Assembly (NCBI GenBank): GCA_001051155.2 | Contig: JYIP02000003.1 | Location: forward strand, 1,302,001 to 1,366,000 | Reading direction: 5' to 3' | Length of the DNA stretch: 64,000 nt | DNA from: Chrysoporthe austroafricana | Taxonomy: Eukaryota; Ascomycota; Sordariomycetes; Diaporthales; Cryphonectriaceae | Part shown: piece by piece, positions 19,985 to 31,029 of the stretch | How positions within the stretch are numbered: the stretch's first letter is position 1 | Layout of the letters: each line of letters begins with the position of its first letter | Position numbers and translations under genes: made by a program | Notes under the pieces: generated by a model | Databases searched by the model: none | Seen by the model: only the letters and a program-made list of their open reading frames with translations | Told to the model about the DNA's origin: nothing

Positions 19985-21371
19985 ATGTTCCCAGGACACG
20001 GACACGGCCCCAGCCATCACCAGCATCACCATGGGCCTCCTCCCGGTCAGTGGGGACCTCCTCAACAGCCCCAATACGGCGGCTACAACCAGGGCCCTCC
20101 CCAGGGCTACTATCCTCCGCCCCAGCAGCAGCAGTACTATCAACAGCCTCCTCCGCCGAACTACGGCAACTATCCTCCACCCCAACAGCACTACGGCCAA
20201 CAGCAGTCAGGCTACGATGGCCGAGGACAAGGAGGAGGAGGAGGAGGAGGAGGCTTCGTGCCCCAGGGGACGCAGCGTTTTGGCCATGGCGCACCCGAGG
20301 GCTACACGTTCCAGTTCAGCCAGTGCACTGGGCGGCGCAAGGCCCTGCTCATCGGCATCAACTACTTCGGGTCCCAGAACGAGCTGAAGGGCTGCATCAA
20401 CGACGTCCACAACGTCTCCAACTTCCTGATGCAGCACTACAACTACAAGCGCGAAGACATGGTCATCCTGACCGACGACGCGTCGAACCCGGTCCTGCAA
20501 CCGACCAAGGACAACATCCTCCGCGCCATGCAGTGGCTGGTCAAGGATGCTCGGCCGAACGACTCGCTGTTCCTGCACTACTCCGGTACGGCGCGCCACC
20601 AGCCCGGCGGGGGCCCCTCTCTTGTGGTGCCACAGGGCGGCTTTGTGCTGACGAGACGTTCACAGGACACGGCGGCCAGACGAAGGATCTCGACGGCGAC
20701 GAGGACGACGGCTATGACGAGGTCATCTACCCCGTCGACTTCAAGCAGCGCGGCCACATCGTCGACGACCAGATCCACGCGATATGCGTCGCACCGCTCC
20801 AGCCGGGCGTCCGCCTGACGTGCATCTTCGACTCATGCCACTCCGGCTCCGTCGTCGACCTCCCGTACATCTACTCCACCAAGGGCGCGCTCAAGGAGCC
20901 GAACCTCGCCAAGGAGGCCGGGCAGGGCCTCCTGAGCGCCGCCATGTCGTACGCGAGGGGGGACATGGGCGGGGTGGTCGGCAGCCTGGGCAAGCTCTTC
21001 AAGTCCGCGATGAGCGGGGACAAGGCGTACGAGAAGACGATCCGGACCAAGACGAGCCCCGCGGACGTGATCTCGTGGAGCGGCAGCAGGGACGACCAGA
21101 CGAGCGCCGACGCGACCATCGCCTCGCAGGCGACCGGCGCCATGTCGTGGGCTTTCATCACGGCCGTGAAGCAGAATCCGAACCAGACGTACTTGCAGCT
21201 CCTGAACAGCATCCGGGATATCCTTCAGAGCAAGTACACGCAGAAGCCACAGCTGAGCTGTAGCCACCCTCTGGGTACGTAACAATGCCTTTTCGCGTTG
21301 GAGCTTGCTGGTGAAGTAACTAACTAACTGGTGTGTGCCTAGATGTCCAAAATGTTAAGTTCATCATGTGA
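19985..21371 (+). CDS. type I metacaspase
   Basis: Three exons: 19985-20585, 20666-21274 and 21343-21371 (412 aa). The introns are GTACGG...CAG and GTACGT...TAG, both phase 1. Residues 1-95 are a His/Gly/Pro/Gln/Tyr-rich prodomain ([20 protein letters not shown]) with a poly-Gly run. The catalytic domain starts at [13 protein letters not shown]. The catalytic His is H202 in HYSGHGG, split by intron 1, and the nucleophile is C258 in DSCHSGS. The acidic loop [20 protein letters not shown] lies between them. The short last exon supplies the usual ending after SHPL. Type I metacaspases are Ca2+-dependent Arg/Lys proteases acting in proteostasis and stress-linked cell death. All key residues are intact. 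Only 1.5 kb separates it from the motif ORF. Confidence 0.95.
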
Positions 21372-22809
21372 GCGTGCCGCTGCTCTTCGACGACAACAGG
21401 ATACGAGCCGGCCTGCCAAGGCCTTTACGTGACACGACGTCACGGCGCTGTTGGACTCTTGGGCTGGGAATCAAGGAGGCAGCATCCAAATGCCCCGAGG
21501 AAGGGTGTTGGGTATGAAATAATGATTATAGTATTAAACAGACATCTCTGTCTGACGGCGTTCGGCGGCCAATATTGATATTGCTATTTCCCCCTCCCCT
21601 GTCTGTTGAGGTCTGACTCTTCCTCCACGTCTCGTCCTGGCAGCTCATAGACGCATAATAAGCGGTCGCCCTAGACCTACCTACCCTCCCCTATCTTTGC
21701 CGTCCTCCGCCCGCGCCCGTCCGATGGCTCTTCTGACCGCCCGCGAGATAGCCTTTCTCACGCCCATAGACCCAAACAGCCAGTCATTGCTGTGTCTGCC
21801 GTAAGGCGTCGTGTTGCGCAGCGGCCGGCCGGTGGAGTGGTTCAGCTGGGTCTCTGCCTCGTGTCCGTGATCTGGAGAGGGTGAAAAGGCTGGAGGGGTG
21901 CGCGTGGAAGGTCTGAGGGCCCTCCATGGTCTCTTGAAGCCGTGCATGGAGAGTAGTTCTTGTGGGCACCTGATACGTGCCTCTTGAAAACGAGTTGAAG
22001 ATTGGTGATAGATACGGCTGGATATTCTTTGCTCCATGCCTGGATATGATCCAAAATCACCCCCGTGAACTGATTAATTCCCTGTGTACACTTCAGCGCT
22101 GGAGTGGCTGTTATATAATCAGGCAAATGTCACTGCGAGAATTTTGGACAGTCAGTCATCTTCACAAGCCGCATCTAATTATCTAATGGGCGACAAGCCG
22201 CGCCCCAATTCATGCTGCCAAGGTTCGTCATGACCTCAACGTAAGATGTGCCAGCATCGCTGCCAGGCTGCCGCGACGGACATAAACAAAAAAAATCCCT
22301 CTATGCGCGCACGGCAGTGCTTAGGCAGATCTATTTCTCTCCGTTGCATCATCGAGTTGGCGGTCGTGGCTGGGCAAGCATGCCAAGGACGAGCTGAAGA
22401 GAAGCCCCAGGGGCAGTCGTATGACCACGGGCTGCCGGTGACCAACGGGGCGAGGGATATATGAAGCGCAGGCAGGCCAAGCCATGCCAGGCCGTCCTGC
22501 AGCGACATCTCGAAGTGGCCTCAGTGCGAAAGCCCGGAATTACGAGATGAATGGGGAGTCACGCGCCCGCGTAGATCGCTGCGTACTGCGGGATTTTGCG
22601 GCTCGCAGTCAGTCACATGGACGGGGCGCTGCCTCCGCCGGGCCTGTGCATCTGCAAGGTTCGTGTCCAGAGCCTTCATCCGAAGTTGAATAGCTCATTG
22701 CCTAATACAACTACTGAAAGGGCTGAGACAGTTGAAAGTTATTCCCGAACAATAGAACCCATGAGTAAATACTTAGTACATCAGCCGGATGCGGCACCCA
22801 TAAGCAGCG
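21372..22809. other. intergenic region
   Basis: Convergent 3' flanks of the metacaspase and the MFS gene. A minus-strand ATG frame of 118 codons (21681-22037) has a basic C-terminus and no recognisable domain. Nothing else is supported. Confidence 0.45.
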
Positions 22810-24608
22810 CTAGTAAGAATATCTGAACAGTGGGCTTCGGTCACCCATCTTTTCCAACTGGTCTTCGGAATACTTGGTCCTCACTTCGTCCTCATCCAGT
22901 CGTGCCCTCTTCTTGTTGATCGTCTTGTAGGCAAACTCCAGCACGATCGAGAAGACGACCCCAGCAGTGGCGAGGGAGAAAGCGGTCGCATAGCCCGAGG
23001 GATACTTGGGGGCCTCGCTCTGGCGATATATGAAGGAGCCTGCTGCACGTCAGCACCAAAACTCACGAAACCCAACCAACCCCCGGTACTATATCAACTG
23101 AGGTTGTAACCAACCAAATATGCCGCCAATGTTTCCCAGCCCAACAAAGTACCCAATCGCCATGGCCCTCTTCGTCTGCGGCGCCGTGTTGCTGATCAGC
23201 CACGCATTGACCGTCGGCGGGATCGGATAGATCCCCATGCACGCAAGACAGAGCGCGAAGTAACAGGCGGGGATGTGCTGCTTCTGTGTAGGGCCGTACG
23301 TGTACAGGATGGCGTGCGCGATGAGGATCAGCAGGTCCGCTCCGACTGCGAACGGCATCCGCCAGGTGATGCGGTCCGCGACCCACGCGCTCAGGATGGT
23401 CGCGAGGACGCCGCACGTGTAGGGCGGGATCGTTAGCACCTGCGCCATCGAGGCCTCGTAGCCCATGTTCTTGATGATCTGCGGCATGGTGAACTTGAGC
23501 GCGTAGCTCGGCCCCGTCGCGGACAGGTAGACGATGGCGAGCGGGTACGTCTGCCAGTCGGCCAGCACGGCGGCGACGGCCCGCCACCGGAACCGCTCGG
23601 CCGCCGCCGCCTCCTGCTGCTGCGCGTGGCGGCGCCGTCCCGGGATGGCGAGCTGCCGGACCTCGAGGTAGCGGATCTCGTCCGGCGTGAGGAAGGACGC
23701 GCAGCGCCGGGGCGAGTCGGGCATGACAAAGAACGCGAGCAGGCAGCAGACCACCGAGGCAGCGCCCTCGATGATGAAGATCCACCGCCAGGCCGAGTAG
23801 CCGCCTACGCCGTCCATGTTCGCGATCGCGAAGGCGAGGAGCCCGGAGAAGGCGCCTGACGCGGCACTGGCGCAGTAGAAGATGGCGATCCGCGTCTGCG
23901 TCTCGTTGGGCAGGTACCACGCGGAGATGAGATATACAGCGCCTGGGAAGAAGCCCGCCCTGTGTGCGACAGTTGAGCAAGCTTGGCCTGGTACCTTAGG
24001 CCGGAGCGCGACTCACTCTAGGAAGCCCATGATGATGCGCGTGATGACGAGCCCGGCGAAGTTCTGGACAACGCCGGTGAGGGTCATGACGATGCCCCAT
24101 AGCAATATCATGACCCCCAGGAAGTACGAGGGCCGCTTGACCTTGGCTAAGATCCAGTTTGACGGAATCTCGCAGAGGATGTAGGGCACGAAGAAGAGGC
24201 ATAGCGCAATGTTGTACTTCACCCCATTCAGACCGAGGTCCTCGTTGAGACCCTCTATCTCGGCATTGCCTGCACGACGCAATGTTAGAAGGCTATGCCC
24301 ACAGTCCGGGAGGACTCTCCACTACATGCCGATGTTTGATCTGTCGGTGAAAGACACGAGATACAAAAAGGTCAAAATCGGCACCAGCCGTATGTCAATC
24401 TAGTTTCAAGGGTAAGTGTCACTGTCGTACACGAAAATGGCTCTGATCTTACCTTCTTGATTACGCGCTTCCTGTCCTGTTCCGAGAAAGAAGCGAGGAA
24501 CTCCGCATCTTCAACGCTCAGGACTGTCAAGTCATATCGGGGGTCGATACGGCTCTCTATATGGTCAGGCTTTTCGACCTTTTCGGCTGGAGGATTGGCA
24601 TCCATCAT
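22810..24608 (-). CDS. MFS permease, allantoate/nicotinate (Dal5) type, with a GC-AG intron
   Basis: Five exons: 24453-24608, 24330-24399, 24017-24269, 23115-23959 and 22810-23039 (517 aa). The cytosolic N-terminus leads to IRLVPILTFLYLVSFTDRSN. Exon 2 then joins exon 3 to give DRSNIGNAEIEGL, the family signature after helix 1. Keeping that frame requires a GC donor (G|GCATGT). Later segments include YNIALCLFFVPYILCEIPSN, ITRIIMGFLEAGFFPGAVYL, WRWIFIIEGAASVVCCLLAF and SNTAPQTKRAMAIGYFVGLG. Twelve helices are expected. Relatives import vitamins, ureido compounds or organic acid anions; the substrate is not readable. It is divergent from the amidohydrolase gene, suggesting shared control. Confidence 0.9.
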
Positions 24609-25482
24609 GGCTTTTCCGATGGCAAAATGACCTTATTACTACTGAGTATCTATGTGGGCATACAAGACCAAACGGCAAACATGCCGAGGGTGCTCTATAG
24701 ACTTGACGGTGTATTGTATTCGTGAGGGCTTTGGACAGTAGCCACGGCCGATCGAATTCACCACCAGCAAGTCGCCCAATAAGGCTTAGAGCTCTATGCA
24801 AACAGTCTAGGACTCTACAAACTCAATAGTAAATGCCAGCAGGCGAATCACCTCGACTTCTCCGCACTGAAGCGTACGTAACGAGCCACCGTGCTCCGCT
24901 TCTCTGACGTCCCATCTCGCATGAACCTCAAATCTACCGTAGGAGGTCGCAAGGAGACATATCGGGTTGTGGGGTCAGCAGGTGATCCTCTGGAACGGGA
25001 TGTATCATAACACAGGGTTCGAAGCAAGTATTCAAGCAATCAGACACCCTGGTTTCGATGTGGACGATGGCGATCAGGAGATGGGGGGCAACGGCGAGAA
25101 CGTGGTCGTGGCCAATGAACGCGGCATACGTTCCTTTGCGGTAACATACAAAGCAGTCCGGTGTGCAGACCTACTGCAATGCAACCCGCAAGTTGATATT
25201 AGTGGCGGATAAGAAGCAGCTGCTCAATCCTATGCGGAGATGACTTGAGGACTAAGATTTCCTTGAGGCGCTAGGAGAAGTCTGGGGAGCGAAGGGCGAA
25301 GCGTTGCTTGATACTGGTATGTCTATAATGCGGGGAACCTCTGCGATAGTACGGGGAGATTATCCCACCACTCCTTTTCGAGACATGGCTACGGTAATTC
25401 AAGAGGGCGAGGGTTTGTAAGTGAGAACTCAATCCGTGCCACTCGAGTCCTGAGCGGTGATCTCAGGTACGCTACGCGCAAG
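24609..25482. promoter_or_regulatory. bidirectional promoter region, MFS permease / amidohydrolase
   Basis: An 874-nt head-to-head interval. It contains no supported gene, so both start codons depend on it. Confidence 0.55.
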
Positions 25483-26428
25483 ATGGCCGGCCATTGGGAT
25501 ACGCATATCCATGTATTCGACCCGGAAGCCTTTCCATACGGCACTCCACGATCGTATACTCCCAAGCCAGCGCTTCTGGCCGAGTATCCCTTTGCGACGA
25601 CAGGATGCTCCAACATCGTCGTCGTCCAGGCTACAGTCCAAGGTCACTCGGCAGAACCATTACTAGCGACACTAAATGACAAGGCCAAGCCGAATAATTG
25701 CGCTCTAGTCTGTGGCCTTTGCACGATCGATCCGACCAATTCATCTGATGAAGAGCTGGACGCTCTCCACGCAGCAGGAGTTCGAGGTGTGCGAATGCAT
25801 GAAGTCTCCTGGGGCCATGGCGCTCAGAGCGGAGCCGAGGCTATAGCCAGCAAGATCAAAGCTGCAGCTATCAGAGTCGCACGTCTAGGTTGGGTCATTG
25901 ATGTGTTCTCCGACGTAGGTAGCTGGGCTGCCATGGCGGATATGATCAGGCATGACCTGGACCCTCGCGTAAAGATCGTAGCGGATCATCTTGGGGGCGC
26001 CTTTCCTGGTGATGAGAAGCTGGAAGCATTCGACACCTTCATCAGCCTGGTGAGGGATGGTCTACTCTATGTCAAGCTAAGTGGCTTTGAGAGGCTGTAT
26101 CACGGACATGAGTCAGGTATCGAGTCTCTGGAGTCCATTGTGAAGAGACTTGCTGCCGCTGGACCCGAGAGGATTTTGTATGGTTCAGGTGTGTACATGC
26201 TGTTGTTCGAAGTTTCAGAAACACACCGTTGACAAAGATACAGATTGGCCTCATACGCAACTTGGCGTATCGCGGAAGGGCAAGACCGATCAGCAGAGGC
26301 TGACTGAAGTCGAAGACTTCAGGCAGGTTGATGATGAACTACATATTAGGAAGCTGAGAGAATGGATTGTGGACGATGATGTCTGGATCAATTTATGGTC
26401 GAATAACCCAGACAGGATATTCAAATGA
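25483..26428 (+). CDS. amidohydrolase, 2-pyrone-4,6-dicarboxylate lactonase-like
   Basis: Two exons, 25483-26188 and 26244-26428 (296 aa), intron GTGTGT...ACAG in phase 1. The start WDTHIHVFDPEAFPYG places the metal-binding HxH at H8/H10. Strand motifs follow (VVVQATVQG, GVRGVRMHEVSW, KIVADHLGG, LYVKLSGFERLY). The ending YGSDWPHT places the catalytic Asp, D236, exactly at the intron. This is the TIM-barrel PF04909 family, which includes LigI-type lactonases and related hydrolases. Length is typical. It probably opens a lactone or decarboxylates a small acid. The neighbouring permease, reductase and aldolase suggest a short catabolic route. The substrate is inferred only to class. Confidence 0.88.
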
Positions 26429-26482
26429 TAATCATTGCAGGTCTTTGATATTGACAAGGCAAATTAAAAGGGTCCTTAAGAG

Positions 26483-27606
26483 CTAATCAACAACACAAAT
26501 GATCTTCCCTGCGTTCGCATTTGATTCCATCCTCTTATGAGCTTGTGCAATGTCCCTCCACGAGAAAACCTTGTCCACTGTAATCCTCATCCTCCCTTTC
26601 GCCAATTCCGGCAGCGCTACAGTCGTAAAGATGTCTCTTAATTGCTGTTGATACTCTTTACTTCTTGTCCGAAGTGTCGTGGCTTGAACCCAGATTCTCT
26701 TGTTCATCAGCTTTCTCAGGTTGAAGCTGTCCACCACGCCACCGCTCAGCAGAGCAACAAGAACGATTCGCGAATCCATGGCCGCGGATGCGACATTAAG
26801 TTCCCAGTAGTCGCGTCCAACCAAGTCGACAATCAGGTCGACACCCTTGCCACGGGTCTCGCGTGAGATTGTGTCCGCAAAGTTCTCGCCTATCTTGTAG
26901 TTGATGGCAAAGTCTGCCCCAAGTGATCTGCACAGGTTGCATTTGTCATCGGTACCAGCGGTTGTGAAAATTGTTTTGGCGCCTGCTGCCTTTGCGATCT
27001 GGACCACGGCCTGGCCAACGCCTGAAGCCCCCGCGTGGACCAGGACCGTCTGGCCCGGTTGGAGATTTCCCACTAGGTGAATCGCCTGGATCGCAGTGAA
27101 GAAAGTCTCGGGAATTCCACTGGTTACTTCGAAGCTCGTTGCGGGGGGTATATGCATTAGCATGCTCTCCGAGACGGTAATCAGTTCGGCATACTGTCCG
27201 GCCGTCAGTCTGCAGGACTCTCTTAGTTCAGTGCTGTCCCAAGGGTTGCACGACTTACAGCACCCCCATAAGCCAGGCCGAACACTCTGTCCCCGACCTT
27301 GAAATCCGAGTCGCCTGATTTGTCCTTAGTCAGTAAGGTTCAAACATGCCAGCAGACAACCGGATACAAACACTCAGGACCTATCTCCCGAATTACCCCG
27401 CTGAACTCGACCCCCATTATATCCCCGGACTCGGGCAGTAAAGCATAAGGATACTTTCCCTCGCGTTGCATGATGTCCATCCGGTTGAGACCAAACGCTT
27501 TTACCTCGACCAGCACTTCTCCGGGCCCCGGAGTGGGATCGGGAGCTTTGCCGATATAAAGAGCATCGGCATCCCCTTTGCCATTTTGGACTCGAACTGC
27601 TCTCAT
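26483..27606 (-). CDS. NADPH:quinone oxidoreductase-type medium-chain dehydrogenase
   Basis: Three exons: 27372-27606, 27259-27314 and 26483-27193 (333 aa). ATG at 27606 is used because the longer frame begins at a GTG. The donor T|GTTTGT of intron 1 is weak but gives GPECDSDFKVGDRVFGLAYGGAYAEL, a good family match. The GroES-like fold (VLVEVKAFGLNRMDIMQREG, GDIMGVEFSGVI) precedes a Rossmann domain (VLVHAGASGVGQAVVQIAKA, then FTTAGTDDKC). The zinc-binding residues of true alcohol dehydrogenases are not evident. It reduces quinones, enones or similar carbonyls with NADPH. Its 3' end faces the amidohydrolase 54 nt away, and its 5' end faces the aldolase. Confidence 0.9.
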
Positions 27607-28067
27607 TGTGTTATACACACTGATAAATACGGGCTTAACAATAAAGCAAGTGAACGGAATCGGGTCTTGAAGACAACAACCACGTGATAATATGGTCCTC
27701 TCGTAGAACTGTCATTTGGAATCAAGTACTCGGCCCTCTCGGTTTGAAATCGAGACAGAGTGCGAGATACCCCTCCCCACTTTCCGAGGATGGAGTGAGA
27801 GATCCCGGCAGGCGGCGGAGATAAAATCTGAATACGAATCACGGTTCCTATTTGCCCTCTCCAAATCTTGATATCTAAATCTGTCGATTGCAGCCGGGGA
27901 AACGGAATGAGACAACCGTCACTGTTTCTTTCTGCTCAGACCCTGGTCTCGGTAAAGGGCGACTATAAAGAGTTGGGTCCGCCTCCAGGCTCAAACCGGA
28001 AAGTCCAACGCCAGCACTGATCCTCGATCTACAAAGCCTTCCGACCCTATCCGCCCCGATAATAACA
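27607..28067. promoter_or_regulatory. bidirectional promoter region, oxidoreductase / class II aldolase
   Basis: A 461-nt head-to-head interval without ORFs of interest. Confidence 0.6.
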
Positions 28068-29036
28068 ATGGCGCCATCCACGGTTATGACCGAGGAGGAA
28101 ATGCACCCCACGCAGAGAGTAAAGCCATCTGCGGGGGAGGCGTCGCAAGACAATTTCTTCGAAGACGTGCATTTCCTTGGCGACAAGGACGGCAAGGTGG
28201 TGATCCGGTCCCCTCCCAAGTTCGCCAATGTGAATGACGAGCGGGCATACAAGAAAAAACACTTGGCAGCAGCATTTCGAGTCTTCGCAAGACAAGGGTT
28301 CGACGAGGGTGTAGCTGGGCACATCTCGCTTCGAGACCCAGAGAATCCTGGTAAGTCTCCACGCCGCTCCCATCTGAGACCTTCCGGGCGAGCCGGCCTC
28401 TGAGAATTTTAAGTAGAACATTTCTGGATCAATCCGCTGTCCAAACACTTCTCCCAGATCCGTGTCAGCGATCTGGTCTTAGTCAACGAAAAGGGAGAGG
28501 TTCTGCCAGGCGGAGGGCAATATCCCATCAACGGTCCAGCCTTCGCCATCCACAGCGAGATCCACAAGGCGAGACCAGACATCAACGCAGCGTGCCACGC
28601 GCACTCGGTCTATGGAAAGGCATTCTCATGCTTTGGTAGACCGATCGAGCCTCTCTACCAGGACGCCCTGCGCTTCTATAACGACCTCAGTGTGTACAAT
28701 GCTTATGGCGGCACCGTTGTGTCGACCGAAGAGGGCCATCGTATCGCCCAGGCCCTGGGTCCAAAGAACCGCAGCATCATACTCCGCAACCATGGCATAA
28801 TTACTTGTGGTGCGACAGTTGACGAGGCTGCTTTCCTATTCATAGCGCTGGATCGCTGCTGTCATTCTCAGCTGCTTGCCAACGCTGCCGCTGGGCCTGG
28901 TTGGGAGAAGATCTATATCGATGACGAGACAGCGAAGATGACGCACAAGAAGAGTGGAAACCCAAGCAAGATGTGGCTTGCATTTCAGCCGTATTACGAT
29001 CAAGTCGCGGCTGAAACACCCGAGGTCTTTGACTGA
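28068..29036 (+). CDS. class II aldolase/adducin-family protein
   Basis: Two exons, 28068-28350 and 28417-29036 (300 aa), intron GTAAGT...GTAG in phase 1. The core is RVFARQGFDEGVAGHISLRD, EHFWINPLSKHFSQI, AIHSEIHKARPDINAACHAH and IILRNHGIITCG. Metal-ligand histidines are H155, H157 and H220. The fold is that of fuculose-phosphate aldolase and decarboxylating relatives. In fungi such genes often sit in small metabolic clusters. The reaction is probably retro-aldol cleavage or decarboxylation of a hydroxy- or keto-acid. The conserved metal site argues for an enzyme and not an adducin-like structural protein. Confidence 0.9.
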
Positions 29037-29420
29037 GAATGTTCTAATGAATGCTATAATTAATTGCTGAGGAAACTAGATACTGAAGCTCTCACAATAA
29101 CCCTTTCAAGTTCTAAACAGACTTTGATCAGACACAGTAGCATAGCGTAATCAGTATTGCGCATCGGGGTTGTACTTCGGCCTCTCAAACTTGCATAATT
29201 CACCAGCGACGAGATGACGATGCGCGGACGTACTTGAATATCAAGCTCACGATATTGCCTTCCTAATTGAGATAAGCAGACAGCTTAGTCATCCATTGAT
29301 GACGACGTCTCCCAAGCGATCACGTCTCCTCATGCCGTCCCCTGAACTCTCATAGCATCTCCCAAATCAGGTTTGAATACGAATTGGCATCTGAATTCTA
29401 CAGAGAAGCACATTGGGGAT
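29037..29420. other. intergenic region
   Basis: 384 nt between two plus-strand genes. It serves as terminator of the aldolase and promoter of the aminotransferase-like gene. Nothing specific seen. Confidence 0.5.
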
Positions 29421-31029
29421 ATGGATGCCCTTCCGCCTTCGCAGAGGGGCCAGCAGAATGTCAAACCCGACCTCATGATCGACCTCAGTCGGCGGCTCGC
29501 CAAGGACGCCTACGATGAAAAGACAAACCCGGACGGCATTGTCGATCTTGGTTCAGCGACCAACGAGTTGATGCTCACCGACCTCAAAAGATGGCTCGAG
29601 AAGAGTGAGACTGCCGAGGATAGAATGAATTGTGATTATCCTGTCCTTTGTTGTGCCATCGCGAGCCCTATTCACTGACACTCGACAAACAGACCTCAAA
29701 TACAACGACACCCAGTGTTCTCTAGAATTACCGACAGCTGCAGCGAAGTTCTTCAACCAGTTCTTCCAACCCCACGTCTCTTTGCATTCCAGCAATATCC
29801 TAGCAACCAATGGCGTGACCGCCCTTCTCGACACCCTCTTCTTTAACCTCGCTGATGCTGGAGCTGCCGTTCTCGTGCCCACGCCGAGCTATGGCATGTA
29901 TGACCATGACATTACGACACGCAGCGGGTTGCATTTTGTCCCTGTGTCTTGTGACGACATCACCAAAGCTCGGTTTCGTCAGCACGTCCGACCAAGGCGA
30001 CCGCCGCCGGAGCTACTGAACCGCTTGGGTAAAGCGGCGGACGAGCAAAGAGCATTGGGAAGGAAAGTAGCTGCAGTCTTGATTGCCAATCCAGACAATC
30101 CACTAGCATGCTGTTACTCGGCAGGCATGCTACGGTGGATAGTGAAGTGGTGCAAGGACGAGCGTGTTCATCTGGTGGTAGACGAGGTATACGCGCTAAG
30201 TGGAGGCAAGGACTTCACGAGCGTGTTGAGCTTGGACCTGGGAGACATGATTGAAAATGTCCATGTACTATATGGGATGTCGAAGGTATGAGCAGACATT
30301 CAACCACCAGTCTAAGTTATCATGCTGATGCATCATAGGACTTTGGACTAGGAGGTTGTCGCGTGGGCTTCATGGCGACATACAACAAGCAGCTCTACCA
30401 GACGATGCGGACGTGCAGGTGAGTTACTCGGATCATGAAAGATTGATATGCACTCATACAAAATCTGTAGTATGTTTACTTGGGTATCGGCCTTTGGCGG
30501 CAACGTTTCGGCCAGGTTACTATCAGATACCGAATACTTGTCACGGATCTTTCTGCCCGGATTTCACAAACTCTTACAAGAGAGACGGGACTACCTCAAC
30601 GAACTCCTACCCGGACAAGGCATACAATACATATGTCCTGATGCAGGCATCTTCATGTTTGTGGATTTATCTCAATGGCTTTCATACTTCGACGGAGACG
30701 GCAACGCGTCTGAGCTGGCGCTCCTGGAGTATTTGATGGGCCGAGGTGTGTTTCTGGAGCCCGGCCAAGCTTTCTTTTCAAAGGTCGCCGGGCACTTTCG
30801 TTTAAGCTACGGTACTGATGGGTCTGTGTTCATGCTCGGTACGAAAAGATTGCTTGCGGCGCTCAAAGAACTCGAGGGCGAGAAAGAGCTTGAGGACGAA
30901 AAGGAAATCGAGGTCGAGAAGGAAATTGAGGGCGAGAAAGAACACTTCGATGTAGCAGATTCACACGTGGTTGGTAAGCGTCAGACCTGGAAGTGGGAGC
31001 TTCTCTCGTGTCTAAAGCCTAAAAGATGA
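29421..31029 (+). CDS. ACC-synthase-like class I/II PLP enzyme
   Basis: Four exons: 29421-29631, 29693-30285, 30339-30418 and 30471-31029 (480 aa). ATG at 29421 is used because the longer frame starts at TTG. Family features are NPDGIVDLGSATNELMLTDL, ATNGVTALLDTLFF, VPTPSYGMYDHDI, LIANPDNPLACCY and VVDEVYAL. In YGMSKDFGLGGCRVGF the PLP-binding lysine K268 is the last codon of exon 2. C-terminal motifs (MGRGVFLEPGQAFF, GHFRLSYG) are present. Fungal members act as alpha-aminotransferases, beta-lyases or 1-aminocyclopropane-1-carboxylate synthases. After the fold there is a charged tail of E-[LI]-E-x-E-K units. The product is unknown, though likely linked to the adjacent metabolic genes. Confidence 0.9.
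30866..30943 (+). repeat. coding 18-nt repeats (Glu/Lys hexapeptides) in the ACS-like C-terminal tail
   Basis: Four degenerate copies of an E-[LI]-E-x-E-K hexapeptide, absent from typical family members. Confidence 0.8.

Noticed and set aside
30640..30700. an NGF tripeptide in a second frame of the ACS-like gene
   Set aside because: Lies in a shadow frame and lacks the rest of the 19-residue motif, showing that NGF alone is not informative.
22810..31029. classical secondary-metabolite cluster
   Set aside because: No PKS, NRPS, terpene synthase or pathway regulator; better described as a small metabolic cluster.
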